Assembly: GCF_042680125.1 (NCBI RefSeq) | Contig: NZ_JBHTNY010000059.1 | DNA from: Robinsoniella peoriensis | Lineage (GTDB): Bacteria > Bacillota > Clostridia > Lachnospirales > Lachnospiraceae | DNA length: 40,441 nucleotides | Strand: one strand, 5' to 3' | In this document: in pieces, positions 25,644 through 33,974 of the stretch | Layout of the letters: each line of letters begins with the position of its first letter | How positions within the stretch are numbered: the first letter of the stretch is position 1 | Notes under the pieces: model-generated | The model's database searches: none | Told to the model about the DNA's origin: nothing | The model's input: only the letters and a program-made list of their open reading frames with translations | Program-made: the position numbers and the translations under genes

Positions 25644-25688
25644 AAAAAAACAAGGTTTCCTTCTGCAAAAAGGCAGAATTCTCCCTTG
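25644..25688 (-). terminator. Terminator between small membrane gene and znuA
   Basis: On the minus strand CAAGG (25684-25688) pairs with CCTTG (25651-25655), with an inner TTCTGC/GCAGAA stem, and a run of seven T follows. It separates the zur pair from the znu genes, though read-through is possible. Confidence 0.75.
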
Positions 25689-25699
25689 CGTCCGCTGAT

Positions 25700-26023
25700 T
25701 TAATCGTTCAGCCTTACCTTATAAGATATGAGTGTTTTTCTCTGAAAGAATTGATAAAATGACGGTATTATAGCGATAAATGCTGCTACAATACAAACTA
25801 CGGAAGCAAAACAAATTATAGCACTTCCAATCTGATGAATCAGACTTTCTGCATGCTGTATTTCGGCACACACCGGACAGCTTTCACCTGTACATTGATG
25901 ATGGATATTTTCTGCAATAAAAAAATTAGAGAGAAATAGAACGCTTAAAACAGCTGCAATCAGAAGAATGGCGGCAGCTTTTTTGTAGACTTCTTGAGTT
26001 TTATTATGCAGATTCATCATCAT
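25700..26023 (-). CDS. Small membrane protein with HHxC...C..C extracytoplasmic loop
   Basis: 107 residues. Two membrane segments (about 17-37 and 66-90) enclose a loop carrying HHQCTGESCPVCAEI (residues 41-55), a probable metal-binding cluster of two His and three Cys. The tail ends KVRLND. From memory, small proteins with a similar HxCTGxDCPVC loop and a near-identical tail occur beside metal uptake genes in other Clostridia; I could not check this. It follows zur by 42 bases, with GGGAG before the ATG, and precedes a terminator. Function unknown; a zinc-sensing or zinc-handling role is inferred. Confidence 0.8.
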   Translation of the reverse strand: MMMNLHNKTQEVYKKAAAILLIAAVLSVLFLSNFFIAENIHHQCTGESCPVCAEIQHAESLIHQIGSAIICFASVVCIVAAFIAIIPSFYQFFQRKTLISYKVRLND

Positions 26024-26065
26024 CGTTATTTCTCCCTTCTTTCAGGTTGCATTTATTGTTCAGCT

Positions 26066-26470
26066 TCAGCGGCAATGACTGCAATAGCCATAGAGTGTCG
26101 TGTGCTGCTGATCCAGTTCAAAATGATGTTCTCTTAAAATATGGATGGAAAAATCCTCCATACAATCACATTTTAAAGGAACCGTTTGTCCACATTTCAG
26201 ACAAACCAGTTTCCCATGATTCTGTTTATCTTCATCTCCTATATACCTATATTGAGCAGGGGAACCGTCCATAGATGGAATTTTAGTAACCATTCCTTCC
26301 TGGTGCAGCCGCTCCAGCATACGATATAAAGTAGTCTGGCCTGCATGCATTCCCTCGTTGCGCATATAATCCATAAATTGTTCAACTGTATAGAATTTCT
26401 CCTGGTTCGCTTTCAGACATTGCAGGATATTCTCCCTTTGTTTGGTCTGATACTGACCGCGTTCCCCCAC
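26066..26470 (-). CDS. zur: Fur family regulator, probable zinc repressor Zur
   Basis: 134 residues. N-terminal winged helix (TKQRENILQCLKANQEKFYT, AGQTTLYRMLERL) and C-terminal dimerisation domain with two structural CxxC pairs (CLKCG and CSHCR) and a CDC in between. It reads from a GTG at 26470 with AGAGG eight bases upstream. Context (znuABC, COG0523 proteins) supports Zur over Fur or PerR; a second Fur-family gene at 32 kb is associated with catalase instead. It probably represses its own gene through the dyad at 26502-26516. Confidence 0.88.
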   Translation of the reverse strand: MGERGQYQTKQRENILQCLKANQEKFYTVEQFMDYMRNEGMHAGQTTLYRMLERLHQEGMVTKIPSMDGSPAQYRYIGDEDKQNHGKLVCLKCGQTVPLKCDCMEDFSIHILREHHFELDQQHTTLYGYCSHCR

Positions 26471-26501
26471 CGTGTTTTCCTCTTTTCTTCAAATATGAAT
26501 T

Positions 26502-26516
26502 TGAAAATCATTTTCA
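26502..26516. promoter_or_regulatory. Fur/Zur box at zur promoter
   Basis: TGAAAAT-C-ATTTTCA is a perfect 7-1-7 inverted repeat of the Fur-family type. It lies directly downstream of the -10 box of the zur promoter, a position that would block transcription when the repressor is loaded with metal. Confidence 0.82.
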
Positions 26517-26544
26517 TTTTATAGCAGATTGTATATTTTGTCAA
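26516..26544 (-). promoter_or_regulatory. Promoter of zur
   Basis: On the minus strand TTGACA (26539-26544) and TAAAAT (26516-26521) are separated by 17 bases. The Zur box abuts the -10 element. Confidence 0.8.
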
Positions 26545-26568
26545 CTGCTATTCTATAAATCTCAGGGA

Positions 26569-26830
26569 TTTAGCTGAGAAAGGGACGCTTTGAAGATAGA
26601 GGTAGTGCACGGAAAGAGAAGGGGGCGGACCATGGCAGGCGTTTGGAAGGCTTACCGCAGAACTGGCATTTTCTAACCTTCCCGGTGAATGCCCGCGTGC
26701 CGCCAAAAAGCGCTTCGGAAAGGTTAGAAAATACCAGTTCTGCGGCCAGCTGACGGAGTCCATACAAGTTTCCCACTCCCATCTTGACCTGCACCATCTC
26801 CATCTACAAAGCGTCCCCTTCTCAGCTAAA
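26569..26830. repeat. Complete nested palindromic repeat element (262 bp, MITE-like)
   Basis: Terminal inverted repeats of roughly 40 bp (TTTAGCTGAG.. inward, with GGACGCTTTG shared by both arms) flank a body containing a second, nearly perfect 28-bp inverted repeat (26655-26682 with 26717-26745; one extra base and one mismatch) around a 34-base loop. No transposase is encoded; the open frame inside is a by-product of the palindromes. A 74-base segment (26610-26683) is identical to 40362-40435. It lies between the zur promoter and the end of an AraC gene. It may be a MITE or a mobile structured-RNA element. Confidence 0.85.
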
Positions 26831-26837
26831 CTGCTTC

Positions 26838-27737
26838 CTACTTTTTCACCATAATACTTTCTGCAGTATGCGGATCAATGATACCGCTCACAGGCGGAAG
26901 CACTCCCCTGTCCCTAAGTGGAGAATGTCCAAGGATTCTTTTATAAGCACGATAAAAAGCGGAATAATCTGCAAATCCTGAGGCGGCGGCCGCATCTGCC
27001 GCGCTGCACCCGTTAATCAGCAGCTGCTGGGCAAAGATCACCCGCTTTTGCACCAGGTAATCAAAAACCGTAGTCCCAACTGCCTTGCGGAAAACTCTGT
27101 TCAAATAATGTTTGCTCAGCAAAAATTTCTCAGCCAGATTATCCAGCGTAATTTCCTCTGAAAGATGGCGATTCAGATAAATTAAGATCTTTGTTGCCAG
27201 GTCATTGTCCAGATTATGCCCATGAACTCCGCTTTCTTTACCGATTATGGCAACAATACGGCCAAGAACGGCTTCCATACCTATGGGGATTAGCTGTTCC
27301 TGAAGTCCGGACGGGCTTTTCACATATTCACAGAGTGCCTGCAGGCAGGCATCCAGTTGAAATTGTCTTACATTTTCAAAATATATTTTCTGTTTTGGAT
27401 TTTTCTCAAAAGCTTGAAATACCGATAATAATAGCCTTCGATGTTCCATGGAGATAATATCCGGATGAAAATGAAGCGCATATCTCCGGTAATGGCTGTC
27501 GGAATTAATTTTTACTCCATGAAATACATGGGGCGACAGCAAAAGAAGGCTGTGGGAAGTAAGGCAATATCGCTGTCCTTCCACCAGGTAGTCCGCATCT
27601 CCTTCTACAAAGTAAAAAATCTCGTAATAATTGTGACAATGCAGATCATACTGATCCGTCATATACTGTGTATCACTATAGCCGACATTGATCAGTTCCA
27701 GATAACGGCTGTCCTGTTCTTTTTCATTTTCTGGCAT
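26838..27737 (-). CDS. AraC family regulator of the sugar oxidoreductase cluster
   Basis: 299 residues: N-terminal cupin domain (LHCHNYYEIFYFVEGDADYL near residues 27-46) and C-terminal double helix-turn-helix (about 190-285, ITLDNLAEKFLLSKHYLNRVF and ASGFADYSAFYRAYKR). GGGAGG precedes the ATG. It is divergent from the four-gene cluster beginning at 27904, which it most likely controls. Its gene ends only seven bases from the palindromic repeat. Confidence 0.9.
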   Translation of the reverse strand: MPENEKEQDSRYLELINVGYSDTQYMTDQYDLHCHNYYEIFYFVEGDADYLVEGQRYCLTSHSLLLLSPHVFHGVKINSDSHYRRYALHFHPDIISMEHRRLLLSVFQAFEKNPKQKIYFENVRQFQLDACLQALCEYVKSPSGLQEQLIPIGMEAVLGRIVAIIGKESGVHGHNLDNDLATKILIYLNRHLSEEITLDNLAEKFLLSKHYLNRVFRKAVGTTVFDYLVQKRVIFAQQLLINGCSAADAAAASGFADYSAFYRAYKRILGHSPLRDRGVLPPVSGIIDPHTAESIMVKK

Positions 27738-27769
27738 TTTATAACCTCCCTCAACCGTAACATAAAAAT

Positions 27770-27798
27770 ACTATAAAACATCAGAGCGATATTTGCAA
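27770..27798 (-). promoter_or_regulatory. Promoter of AraC gene
   Basis: On the minus strand TTGCAA (27793-27798) and TATAGT (27770-27775) are 17 bases apart, with the start codon about 33 bases downstream. The plus-strand promoter for the sugar cluster has only a TATAAA-like box near 27830 with no clear -35, consistent with a need for an activator. Confidence 0.6.
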
Positions 27799-27903
27799 TA
27801 TAATCGACTCTGCAGGCAATGGTATTTTTATTATAAATAGGCTATAGTTTCTTCAAAGCTCCGGTAAATAAAAATAAAAACACCGGACAGAAAGGATATT
27901 ATT

Positions 27904-28662
27904 ATGATAACAGGAGCACAGCTTTATACCGTCAGAGATTATATCCAAACGGAAAAAGATTTTACATTTACAATTAAGAAAATAGCAGCCATGGGCTACA
28001 CAACTGTGCAGATATCTGCGATCGGCAAGGATATTCCTGCTGAGCGGATACGGGAGGTGTGTGATGAAGCAGGTGTGGAGGTCGTTTTAACCCATAATAG
28101 TGCTGACCGGATTCTATATGATACGGATGCACTGATTGCAGAACACAATCTGATGGACTGTAACTATATCGGGCTGGGCTGTATGCCGGACAAATACCGC
28201 AGTACAGACTGGATTTCTCATTTTGCCGATGATTTTCTGGAACCTGCTAAAAAAATTGCTGCTGCCGGAAAACTCTTTATGTACCATAACCACAACTTTG
28301 AATTTGAAAAACTGGGACAGAAGCGTATCCTGGAATATCTTCTGGAAGCCTTTGCGCCGGATGAACTGGGCATTACGCTGGATACTTACTGGGTCCAGGC
28401 TGCAGGCGGTGACATATGCCACTGGATTACGAAATTAAAAGACCGTATTCCCTGCGTCCACCTGAAAGATATGGCAGTTGATCATGGTACTGCTGTCATG
28501 GCACCGGTAATGGAAGGAAACCTAAACTTCACTCAGATTCTGCAAACCCTTGAACATACAAACTGCAAATATCTGCTGGTGGAACAGGATATCTGCCAGA
28601 CCGGCCCCTTTGACTGCCTGCAGAAAAGCTATGACAATCTTGCTGCTGCAGGTTACCGTTAA
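27904..28662 (+). CDS. Sugar phosphate isomerase/epimerase-like TIM barrel protein (first)
   Basis: AP endonuclease 2/xylose isomerase-like TIM barrel, 252 residues. It opens with GAQLYTVRDYI. Probable metal-site and catalytic residues are seen in HNHNFEFEK (about 138-146), LDTYWVQAAGG, HLKDM and LLVEQD. Relatives act as isomerases, epimerases or dehydratases on sugars, inositols or keto-sugars; the substrate is not readable. First gene of the cluster, with AAAGGA before the ATG. Confidence 0.85.
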   Translation: MITGAQLYTVRDYIQTEKDFTFTIKKIAAMGYTTVQISAIGKDIPAERIREVCDEAGVEVVLTHNSADRILYDTDALIAEHNLMDCNYIGLGCMPDKYRSTDWISHFADDFLEPAKKIAAAGKLFMYHNHNFEFEKLGQKRILEYLLEAFAPDELGITLDTYWVQAAGGDICHWITKLKDRIPCVHLKDMAVDHGTAVMAPVMEGNLNFTQILQTLEHTNCKYLLVEQDICQTGPFDCLQKSYDNLAAAGYR

Positions 28663-28674
28663 AACAATCATCCC

Positions 28675-28716
28675 GGGGCGTGTCTGGAAAATCATTTTAT
28701 CACTCTGACACATCCC
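28675..28716 (+). other. Intercistronic hairpin
   Basis: GGGGCGTGTC pairs with GACACATCCC at nine of ten positions around a 22-base loop. It lies between the first and second genes of the cluster and lacks a T run, so it is more likely an mRNA stability or processing element than a terminator. Confidence 0.4.
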
Positions 28717-28756
28717 AACCTCCGTAAGAAGTGAAAAATAAAATGAGGAATAGAAT

Positions 28757-29929
28757 ATGGATAAAATAAAACTTGGAATTATCGGAATTGGAAATATGGG
28801 CAGCGTTCACGCTGTTTCGCTGATTGAGGGAAATATCCCTGAACTGGAATTAACCGCAGTAGCCGATATACGGGAATCCAGAAGGTGCTGGGCAAAAGAA
28901 CAGCTCCCTAACAATGTACAGATCTTTTCAGATGGAGACAGCCTGATGGAAGACGGATGCTGTGATGCCGTACTGATCGCTGTCCCCCACTATGACCATC
29001 CGCGTTTTGTCATAAACGCATTTGCCCATGGACTTCATGCCATATGTGAAAAGCCGGCGGGTGTATACACGCTGCAGGTACGTAAAATGAATGAAGCGGC
29101 AGCCAAAACTGACCGGGTATTCGGCATGATGTTTAACCAGCGCACCAATCCTGTGTACCGTAAGATATATGAAATGGTGCACAGCCAAAAATATGGTGCA
29201 TTGAAAAGAGTGAACTGGATTATAACCGACTGGTACCGGACCCAGGCATATTATAATTCCGGTGGCTGGCGCGCCACATGGGCAGGGGAAGGCGGCGGCG
29301 TTCTGATTAACCAATGTCCCCACAACCTGGACCTTCTGCAATGGATCTGCGGAATGCCTGCAAAGGTACACGCATTCTGCCACATTGGAAAATGGCATGA
29401 TATTGAAGTCGAAGATGATGTAACCGCATATATGGAGTTCCCAAATGGAGCCACCGGCGTATTTGTAACTACAACGGGGGATGCCCCTGGTACCAACCGT
29501 CTGGAAATCACCCTTGAAAAAGGAAAAATAGTCTGTGAAAATAATGTTTTACGCTTTTACGAACTGGATTGCAGCGAACGGGAATACTGCTTTACTACCC
29601 CGGAAGGCTTCCGGCCTCCAGACGGACACTGGACCGAAATAGTTACAGAAGGCGAAAATCTACAGCATACAGGCGTCTTAAGAGCATTTGCCGCAAACAT
29701 TTTAAGAGGGGAGCCCCTGGTGGCAAACGGCGAAGAAGGCATAAACGGTCTTGCACTTTCCAATGCTATGTACCTATCCGGCTGGCTGGGCAAAACAGTG
29801 GAACTTCCAATAGATGAGAATCTGTTCCTGGAAAAATTAAATGAGCTGCGCGCGAATTCTAAGATGAAAGAAGTGCAGGAAATAACCTTTAATACAGAAG
29901 GAACTTACGGTTCGGGGGGAAAACCATGA
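28757..29929 (+). CDS. Gfo/Idh/MocA family oxidoreductase (first)
   Basis: NAD(P)-dependent dehydrogenase, 390 residues. Rossmann motif GIGNMGSVH (10-18), the EKPAG stretch at 98-102 with the catalytic Lys, and the C-terminal domain signature GGGVLINQCPHNLDLLQW with the expected His and Asp. Members oxidise or reduce sugar, inositol or glycoside hydroxyls. It overlaps the next oxidoreductase gene by four bases (ATGA), so the two are made together. Confidence 0.92.
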   Translation: MDKIKLGIIGIGNMGSVHAVSLIEGNIPELELTAVADIRESRRCWAKEQLPNNVQIFSDGDSLMEDGCCDAVLIAVPHYDHPRFVINAFAHGLHAICEKPAGVYTLQVRKMNEAAAKTDRVFGMMFNQRTNPVYRKIYEMVHSQKYGALKRVNWIITDWYRTQAYYNSGGWRATWAGEGGGVLINQCPHNLDLLQWICGMPAKVHAFCHIGKWHDIEVEDDVTAYMEFPNGATGVFVTTTGDAPGTNRLEITLEKGKIVCENNVLRFYELDCSEREYCFTTPEGFRPPDGHWTEIVTEGENLQHTGVLRAFAANILRGEPLVANGEEGINGLALSNAMYLSGWLGKTVELPIDENLFLEKLNELRANSKMKEVQEITFNTEGTYGSGGKP

Positions 29930-30930
29930 GAGCGGCTATAGTAGGATGCGGCAGTATTGCCCACGTCCACGCAGAAAGCATCTCCCGGTTAAGCGATATC
30001 ACCCTGACTGCATTTGCTGATATCATCAGTGAGCGGGCACAGGATTTCAGGAACCGCTACGGTGGAAATGCCTATTCCTCACTGGAAGAAATGCTGGCAA
30101 AGGAAAAACCGGATGTGCTGCATATCTGTACACCCCATTATTTACATGTACCAATGATGCTGTATGCACTTAAGCACGGAATTCACGTCTTTTCAGAAAA
30201 ACCACCGGTAATCTCAAAAGATCAGCTGGATGAACTGCTCTCTCTCCATACAGAAAAGTATATGGGATTTTGCTTTCAGAACCGTTATAATCCCAGCATC
30301 CGCCTGGTAAAAAAACTGCTGGAGTCAAAAGCTGCCGGAAATGTCATAGGTGCAAGAGGAATCGTTACCTGGGAAAGGGATGCATCCTACTATAACGAAA
30401 GCGGCTGGAGGGGGAAACAAGACACAGAAGGAGGCGGAGCGCTGATCAACCAGGCCATCCACACAATGGATCTGCTGGTTTATCTGCTGGGGACACCGCT
30501 CAGTGTAGATGCCGGAATGCACAATCATCATTTAAAAGGGGTGATTGAAGTAGAGGATACACTGGAGGCATATATCCGTTTTCCAGATGCAAGTGCTGTC
30601 TTCTATGCAACCACTGCTTACTGCGAAAATGTCCCTCCACTGATCGAACTGTCCTGTGAAGACAGAACCATTCGGATTGAAGACCACGCGGTCACTTATT
30701 ACTACCGGGATGGGCGCATAGAAACTCCCAAACTTTCCTCCGCGGAAGCACTGGGGAAAAGCTACTGGGGAAGCGGGCACGTGAGCTGTATAGCAGATTT
30801 TTATAAATCCCTCTGTGAAAACAGCCGGTTTAGCCTGGATCTTCCGGGAACACTGGATACCATCCGTCTGATGCTTGCTTCTTATGAATCCGCCCGAACT
30901 CAGAAAGAAATTTTTCTCTTAGATAACTAA
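29926..30930 (+). CDS. Gfo/Idh/MocA family oxidoreductase (second)
   Basis: 334 residues, a second and clearly diverged member of the same family. Rossmann motif GCGSIAHVH (8-16), EKPP near 93-96, and GGGALINQAIHTMDLLVYLLG carrying the active-site His and Asp. Two oxidoreductases in tandem could catalyse opposite steps, for example oxidation of a substrate and reduction of the product at the same carbon with one bound cofactor pool. Confidence 0.92.
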   Translation: MRAAIVGCGSIAHVHAESISRLSDITLTAFADIISERAQDFRNRYGGNAYSSLEEMLAKEKPDVLHICTPHYLHVPMMLYALKHGIHVFSEKPPVISKDQLDELLSLHTEKYMGFCFQNRYNPSIRLVKKLLESKAAGNVIGARGIVTWERDASYYNESGWRGKQDTEGGGALINQAIHTMDLLVYLLGTPLSVDAGMHNHHLKGVIEVEDTLEAYIRFPDASAVFYATTAYCENVPPLIELSCEDRTIRIEDHAVTYYYRDGRIETPKLSSAEALGKSYWGSGHVSCIADFYKSLCENSRFSLDLPGTLDTIRLMLASYESARTQKEIFLLDN

Positions 30931-30992
30931 GTGAAAACTATATAACATACTCAAATAGTATTTAACACGTTGGAATAGAAAGGATTACAAAT

Positions 30993-31835
30993 ATGTTGGA
31001 AAATGCAAAGATATCCTGTTTCGCTGACGAAATTGACACAGACCTGAAAAAACAGATGAGGCTTTTGAGAGAATTAGATATACAATTTATAGAATTCCGT
31101 AGTGCCAATCACAAAGGCATTGCAGATTATACTCTTGCAGAGGCGTTAAAAGTCAGGAAAGAACTGGATCATAACAGTATTGCTGTTTCTGCCATCGGCT
31201 CACCCATAGGGAAAATACATATCACTGATGATTTCACTTCACACTTTAAACAATTTCAGCATATAGCAGAACTGGCTGATATTTTTGAGACTCCTTATAT
31301 CCGGATGTTCAGCTTCTATCTCCCCAAAGATGGCGCGCCCCAGACCCATAGGTATGAGGTCCTGAAACGCATGGATCTGCTGGTGAATTACGCTGCAAAG
31401 AAAAATCTGATATTGCTTCATGAAAACGAAAAAGGGATCTACGGCGATACTGCCTCACGCTGTTTGGATTTGATGAAACAATTCTACGGACCGAATTTCG
31501 GTGCCACCTTTGATTTTGCCAACTTTATACAATGCGGGCAGGACACCCAGGAAGCTTACGAAATGCTGAAACCATATATTGTGTATCTTCATATCAAAGA
31601 TGCCATACAGGCTACCGGGGAAATTGTTCCAGCCGGCAAAGGAGACGGACATATCTCTTCTATCCTGAAACAACTGGATCAGTGTGGATACAGCGGATAT
31701 ATCAGTCTGGAACCTCATCTTGCGGACTTTGATGCCCTGAAATCACTGGAACAGGAAGGGCAGCAAAGAGGGAGGACAGATGGAGCCGAAGCATTCCGAA
31801 TGGCCTATCAGGCATTAATGAGCATCATACAGTAA
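30993..31835 (+). CDS. Sugar phosphate isomerase/epimerase-like TIM barrel protein (second)
   Basis: 280 residues, a xylose isomerase-like TIM barrel with ISCFADEI at its start, LLHENEKGIYGD, GATFDFANFIQCG, LHIKDA and ISLEPHL elements that carry the expected metal-binding Glu, Asp and His residues. It is only distantly similar to the first TIM-barrel protein. The gene follows a 62-base gap and has its own GAAAGGA site. A strong terminator follows downstream. Confidence 0.88.
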   Translation: MLENAKISCFADEIDTDLKKQMRLLRELDIQFIEFRSANHKGIADYTLAEALKVRKELDHNSIAVSAIGSPIGKIHITDDFTSHFKQFQHIAELADIFETPYIRMFSFYLPKDGAPQTHRYEVLKRMDLLVNYAAKKNLILLHENEKGIYGDTASRCLDLMKQFYGPNFGATFDFANFIQCGQDTQEAYEMLKPYIVYLHIKDAIQATGEIVPAGKGDGHISSILKQLDQCGYSGYISLEPHLADFDALKSLEQEGQQRGRTDGAEAFRMAYQALMSIIQ

Positions 31836-31963
31836 CTTGCCCCCGCCCGAAGACATCGTACATTTTTCTAACTTCATACGTTTGATCTCATGTGGTGTGA
31901 TATACTATGCTTTTTGAGAAATATGATATTTGTTGTAATAAACAGCCTTTAAAATATAGGAAA

Positions 31964-31998
31964 TAGGCAGGGAATCAATCTTCCCTGCCTACGTTTTC
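31964..31998. terminator. Bidirectional terminator
   Basis: A perfect 10-bp stem (TAGGCAGGGA 31964-31973, TCCCTGCCTA 31982-31991) with an eight-base loop is followed by CGTTTTCT on the plus strand and by TTTCC on the minus strand. It serves the sugar cluster and the convergent regulator gene. Confidence 0.75.
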
Positions 31999-32396
31999 TA
32001 ATCCTTATTAAGTATTGATTTCTGACAGTCGCAACATATGCCATCAAATACAGTGCGGTGGCGCATTACAATATAACTGGTCTGCTCTTGGACTGTAGTA
32101 TCCAGATGTTCGTTATAAGAAAGCGGCAGATCTGTTATATTTCCGCATTTCGTACAGATTATATGATAGTGGTAATCCAGCCGACAGTCAAACCGGTCTG
32201 CACTTGGCACTTTAACTTGTAGAATCTCTCCGGATTCAGTCAGGAGATTTAGGTTGCGGTATACGGTTCCACGGCTGATTTTATCATCCTTTTCCCGTGC
32301 CTCCAGGTAGATTTCATCTGCACTTGGATGGTCATGGTGAGATCTGACAATTTGTAACACAAGTTCACGCTGTCTGGTATTTCTTTGCTGTTTCAT
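31998..32396 (-). CDS. perR: Fur family regulator, PerR-like
   Basis: 132 residues. Winged helix (RNTRQRELVLQIVRSHHDHPS, ISRGTVYRNLNLL) and a dimerisation domain with FDCRLDYHYHIICTKCGN and C-terminal CCDCQ, giving the structural CxxC pairs and His ligands expected for a Fur-family metal sensor. A GTG three codons upstream is possible, but the ATG at 32396 has AGGTG six bases away. It lies 24 bases downstream of the catalase gene, strongly suggesting a peroxide regulator. The gene symbol is by context. Confidence 0.8.
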   Translation of the reverse strand: MKQQRNTRQRELVLQIVRSHHDHPSADEIYLEAREKDDKISRGTVYRNLNLLTESGEILQVKVPSADRFDCRLDYHYHIICTKCGNITDLPLSYNEHLDTTVQEQTSYIVMRHRTVFDGICCDCQKSILNKD

Positions 32397-32420
32397 AAAA
32401 CACACCTAACAAATTATATT

Positions 32421-33938
32421 TTACTCCATTATAGGTGAAATCGTTGCCTGAATCAAGCTTTTATTGTCCAATTTTGCAAGCTTTTTGACCTTGTCCATTG
32501 ATAAACCTGCAGCCTCAGTAAAACGTTCGCCATATTCCGGATCTGCCAGATAGCAGTGAACGGCATGACGGTACTTAATATTAGGGGTAACGCTTGCAAT
32601 ATCATCTGCAGTATTCTGTATCAGGATTTGCTTTTTTTCTTCTGTCAGAACCCGCCATAAGTCACCACCTGCACGGAAACAATCATCCGTAGGATCGTCC
32701 TTTGGATCATAACGGTACATAGCACCTTCCAGAGAAAGCTCAGGTTCCATGACCTCAGGCTGTGCGGTCCAAACCCCGGCACTGTTAGGAGTATAAGCAG
32801 GAGCTCCCCCATAATTTCCATCTGTACGCATGGCACCATCCCTATGATATTCATTTACCTCCACTTTTGCGCGGTTTACCGGGATATGATTATGGTTTAC
32901 CCCCAGACGGTAGCGCTGTGCATCTCCATAAGCAAAAAGTCTTCCTTGTAAGAATCGGTCCGGACTAAATCCAATACCCGGCACCACATGCGCAGGGGCA
33001 AATGCAGCCTGCTCAACCTCAGCAAAATAATTATCCGCATTTCGGTTTAATTCCAGCTCTCCCACTTCAATAAGCGGGTATTCCGCGTGTCTCCAGATTT
33101 TAGTGATATCAAATGGATTTTCATAGTGGTTTGCGGCCTGTTCTTCTGTCATAATCTGGACATACATGGTCCATTTGGGAAAATCACCTTCTTCAATGGC
33201 ATCATACAAATCTTTCCCGTGATATTCCCGGTCCAAGCTATTAACTTTTGCGGCTTCTTCATTTGAAAAATTCTTTATACCCTGCTGCGTTTTAAAATGA
33301 AATTTGCACCATACACGTTCATTTTTTTCGTTGTATAGAGAAAATGTATGCTCGCCAAAAAAGTGCATATTCCGGAAAGAAGCAGGAATTCCGCGATCGC
33401 TCATAACTATCGTTATCTGATGGAAGCATTCCGGAAGGAGGGTCCAGAAATCCCAGTTGTTTTGTGCAGAGCGGCGCCCTGTGCGGGGATCTCTTTTGAC
33501 TGCACGGTTCAAGTCAGAGAAATTATGAACATCCCTGATGAAAAAAGTGGGGGTATTATTCCCAACCAGATCCCAATTACCTTCTTCGGTGTAGAACTTC
33601 GTGGCAACACCTCGTATATCACGCTCACAGTCTGCCGCTCCACGTTCTCCGGCTACCGTGGAAAAACGGGTAAAAGTTTCTGTTACAGCGCCAGGCTGTA
33701 ATACCTTTGCTTTGGTAAACCTGGAAATATCATGGGTTACTGTAAATTTCCCATAAGCCCCCCAGCCCTTTGCGTGCATGCGGCGTTCCGGAATTACTTC
33801 ACGGTTAAAATGTGCCATTTTCTCCATCAACCATACATCCTGCATCATCACTGGTCCTCTTGAACCGGCGGTGATTGAAACTTCATTATCGGCTACCGGA
33901 GCGCCGACCTCGTTTGTCAAATTTTTATGTTCATTCAT
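32421..33938 (-). CDS. katA: Monofunctional haem catalase
   Basis: 505 residues, a small-subunit clade catalase that converts hydrogen peroxide to water and oxygen. The distal catalytic His is in ERRMHAKGWGAYG (near residue 58), the Asn in VGNNTPTFF, and the haem-ligating Tyr in LFAYGDAQRYRLG. It is complete and starts with an AAGGAG site. A catalase in a probable anaerobe points to oxygen tolerance needs. It shares a transcript with the PerR-like gene. Confidence 0.95.
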   Translation of the reverse strand: MNEHKNLTNEVGAPVADNEVSITAGSRGPVMMQDVWLMEKMAHFNREVIPERRMHAKGWGAYGKFTVTHDISRFTKAKVLQPGAVTETFTRFSTVAGERGAADCERDIRGVATKFYTEEGNWDLVGNNTPTFFIRDVHNFSDLNRAVKRDPRTGRRSAQNNWDFWTLLPECFHQITIVMSDRGIPASFRNMHFFGEHTFSLYNEKNERVWCKFHFKTQQGIKNFSNEEAAKVNSLDREYHGKDLYDAIEEGDFPKWTMYVQIMTEEQAANHYENPFDITKIWRHAEYPLIEVGELELNRNADNYFAEVEQAAFAPAHVVPGIGFSPDRFLQGRLFAYGDAQRYRLGVNHNHIPVNRAKVEVNEYHRDGAMRTDGNYGGAPAYTPNSAGVWTAQPEVMEPELSLEGAMYRYDPKDDPTDDCFRAGGDLWRVLTEEKKQILIQNTADDIASVTPNIKYRHAVHCYLADPEYGERFTEAAGLSMDKVKKLAKLDNKSLIQATISPIME

Positions 33939-33974
33939 AGCAAAACTCCTTTCAATTATTATATATGTGATGTG

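Noticed and set aside
26548..26803. Open frames of 71 and 77 codons inside the palindromic repeat
   Set aside because: They run through the inverted repeats, have no ribosome site or recognisable fold, and a similar ending (SSKRP.LS) appears wherever the repeat arm is read. They are by-products of the element.
28675..28716. Hairpin between the first TIM barrel and oxidoreductase taken as a terminator
   Set aside because: No T run follows and the genes appear to form one operon.
27904..31835. Cluster considered as a C-glycoside deglycosidase (Dfg/Dgp) locus
   Set aside because: The TIM-barrel and oxidoreductase parts would fit, but the small deglycosidase subunit gene is missing.
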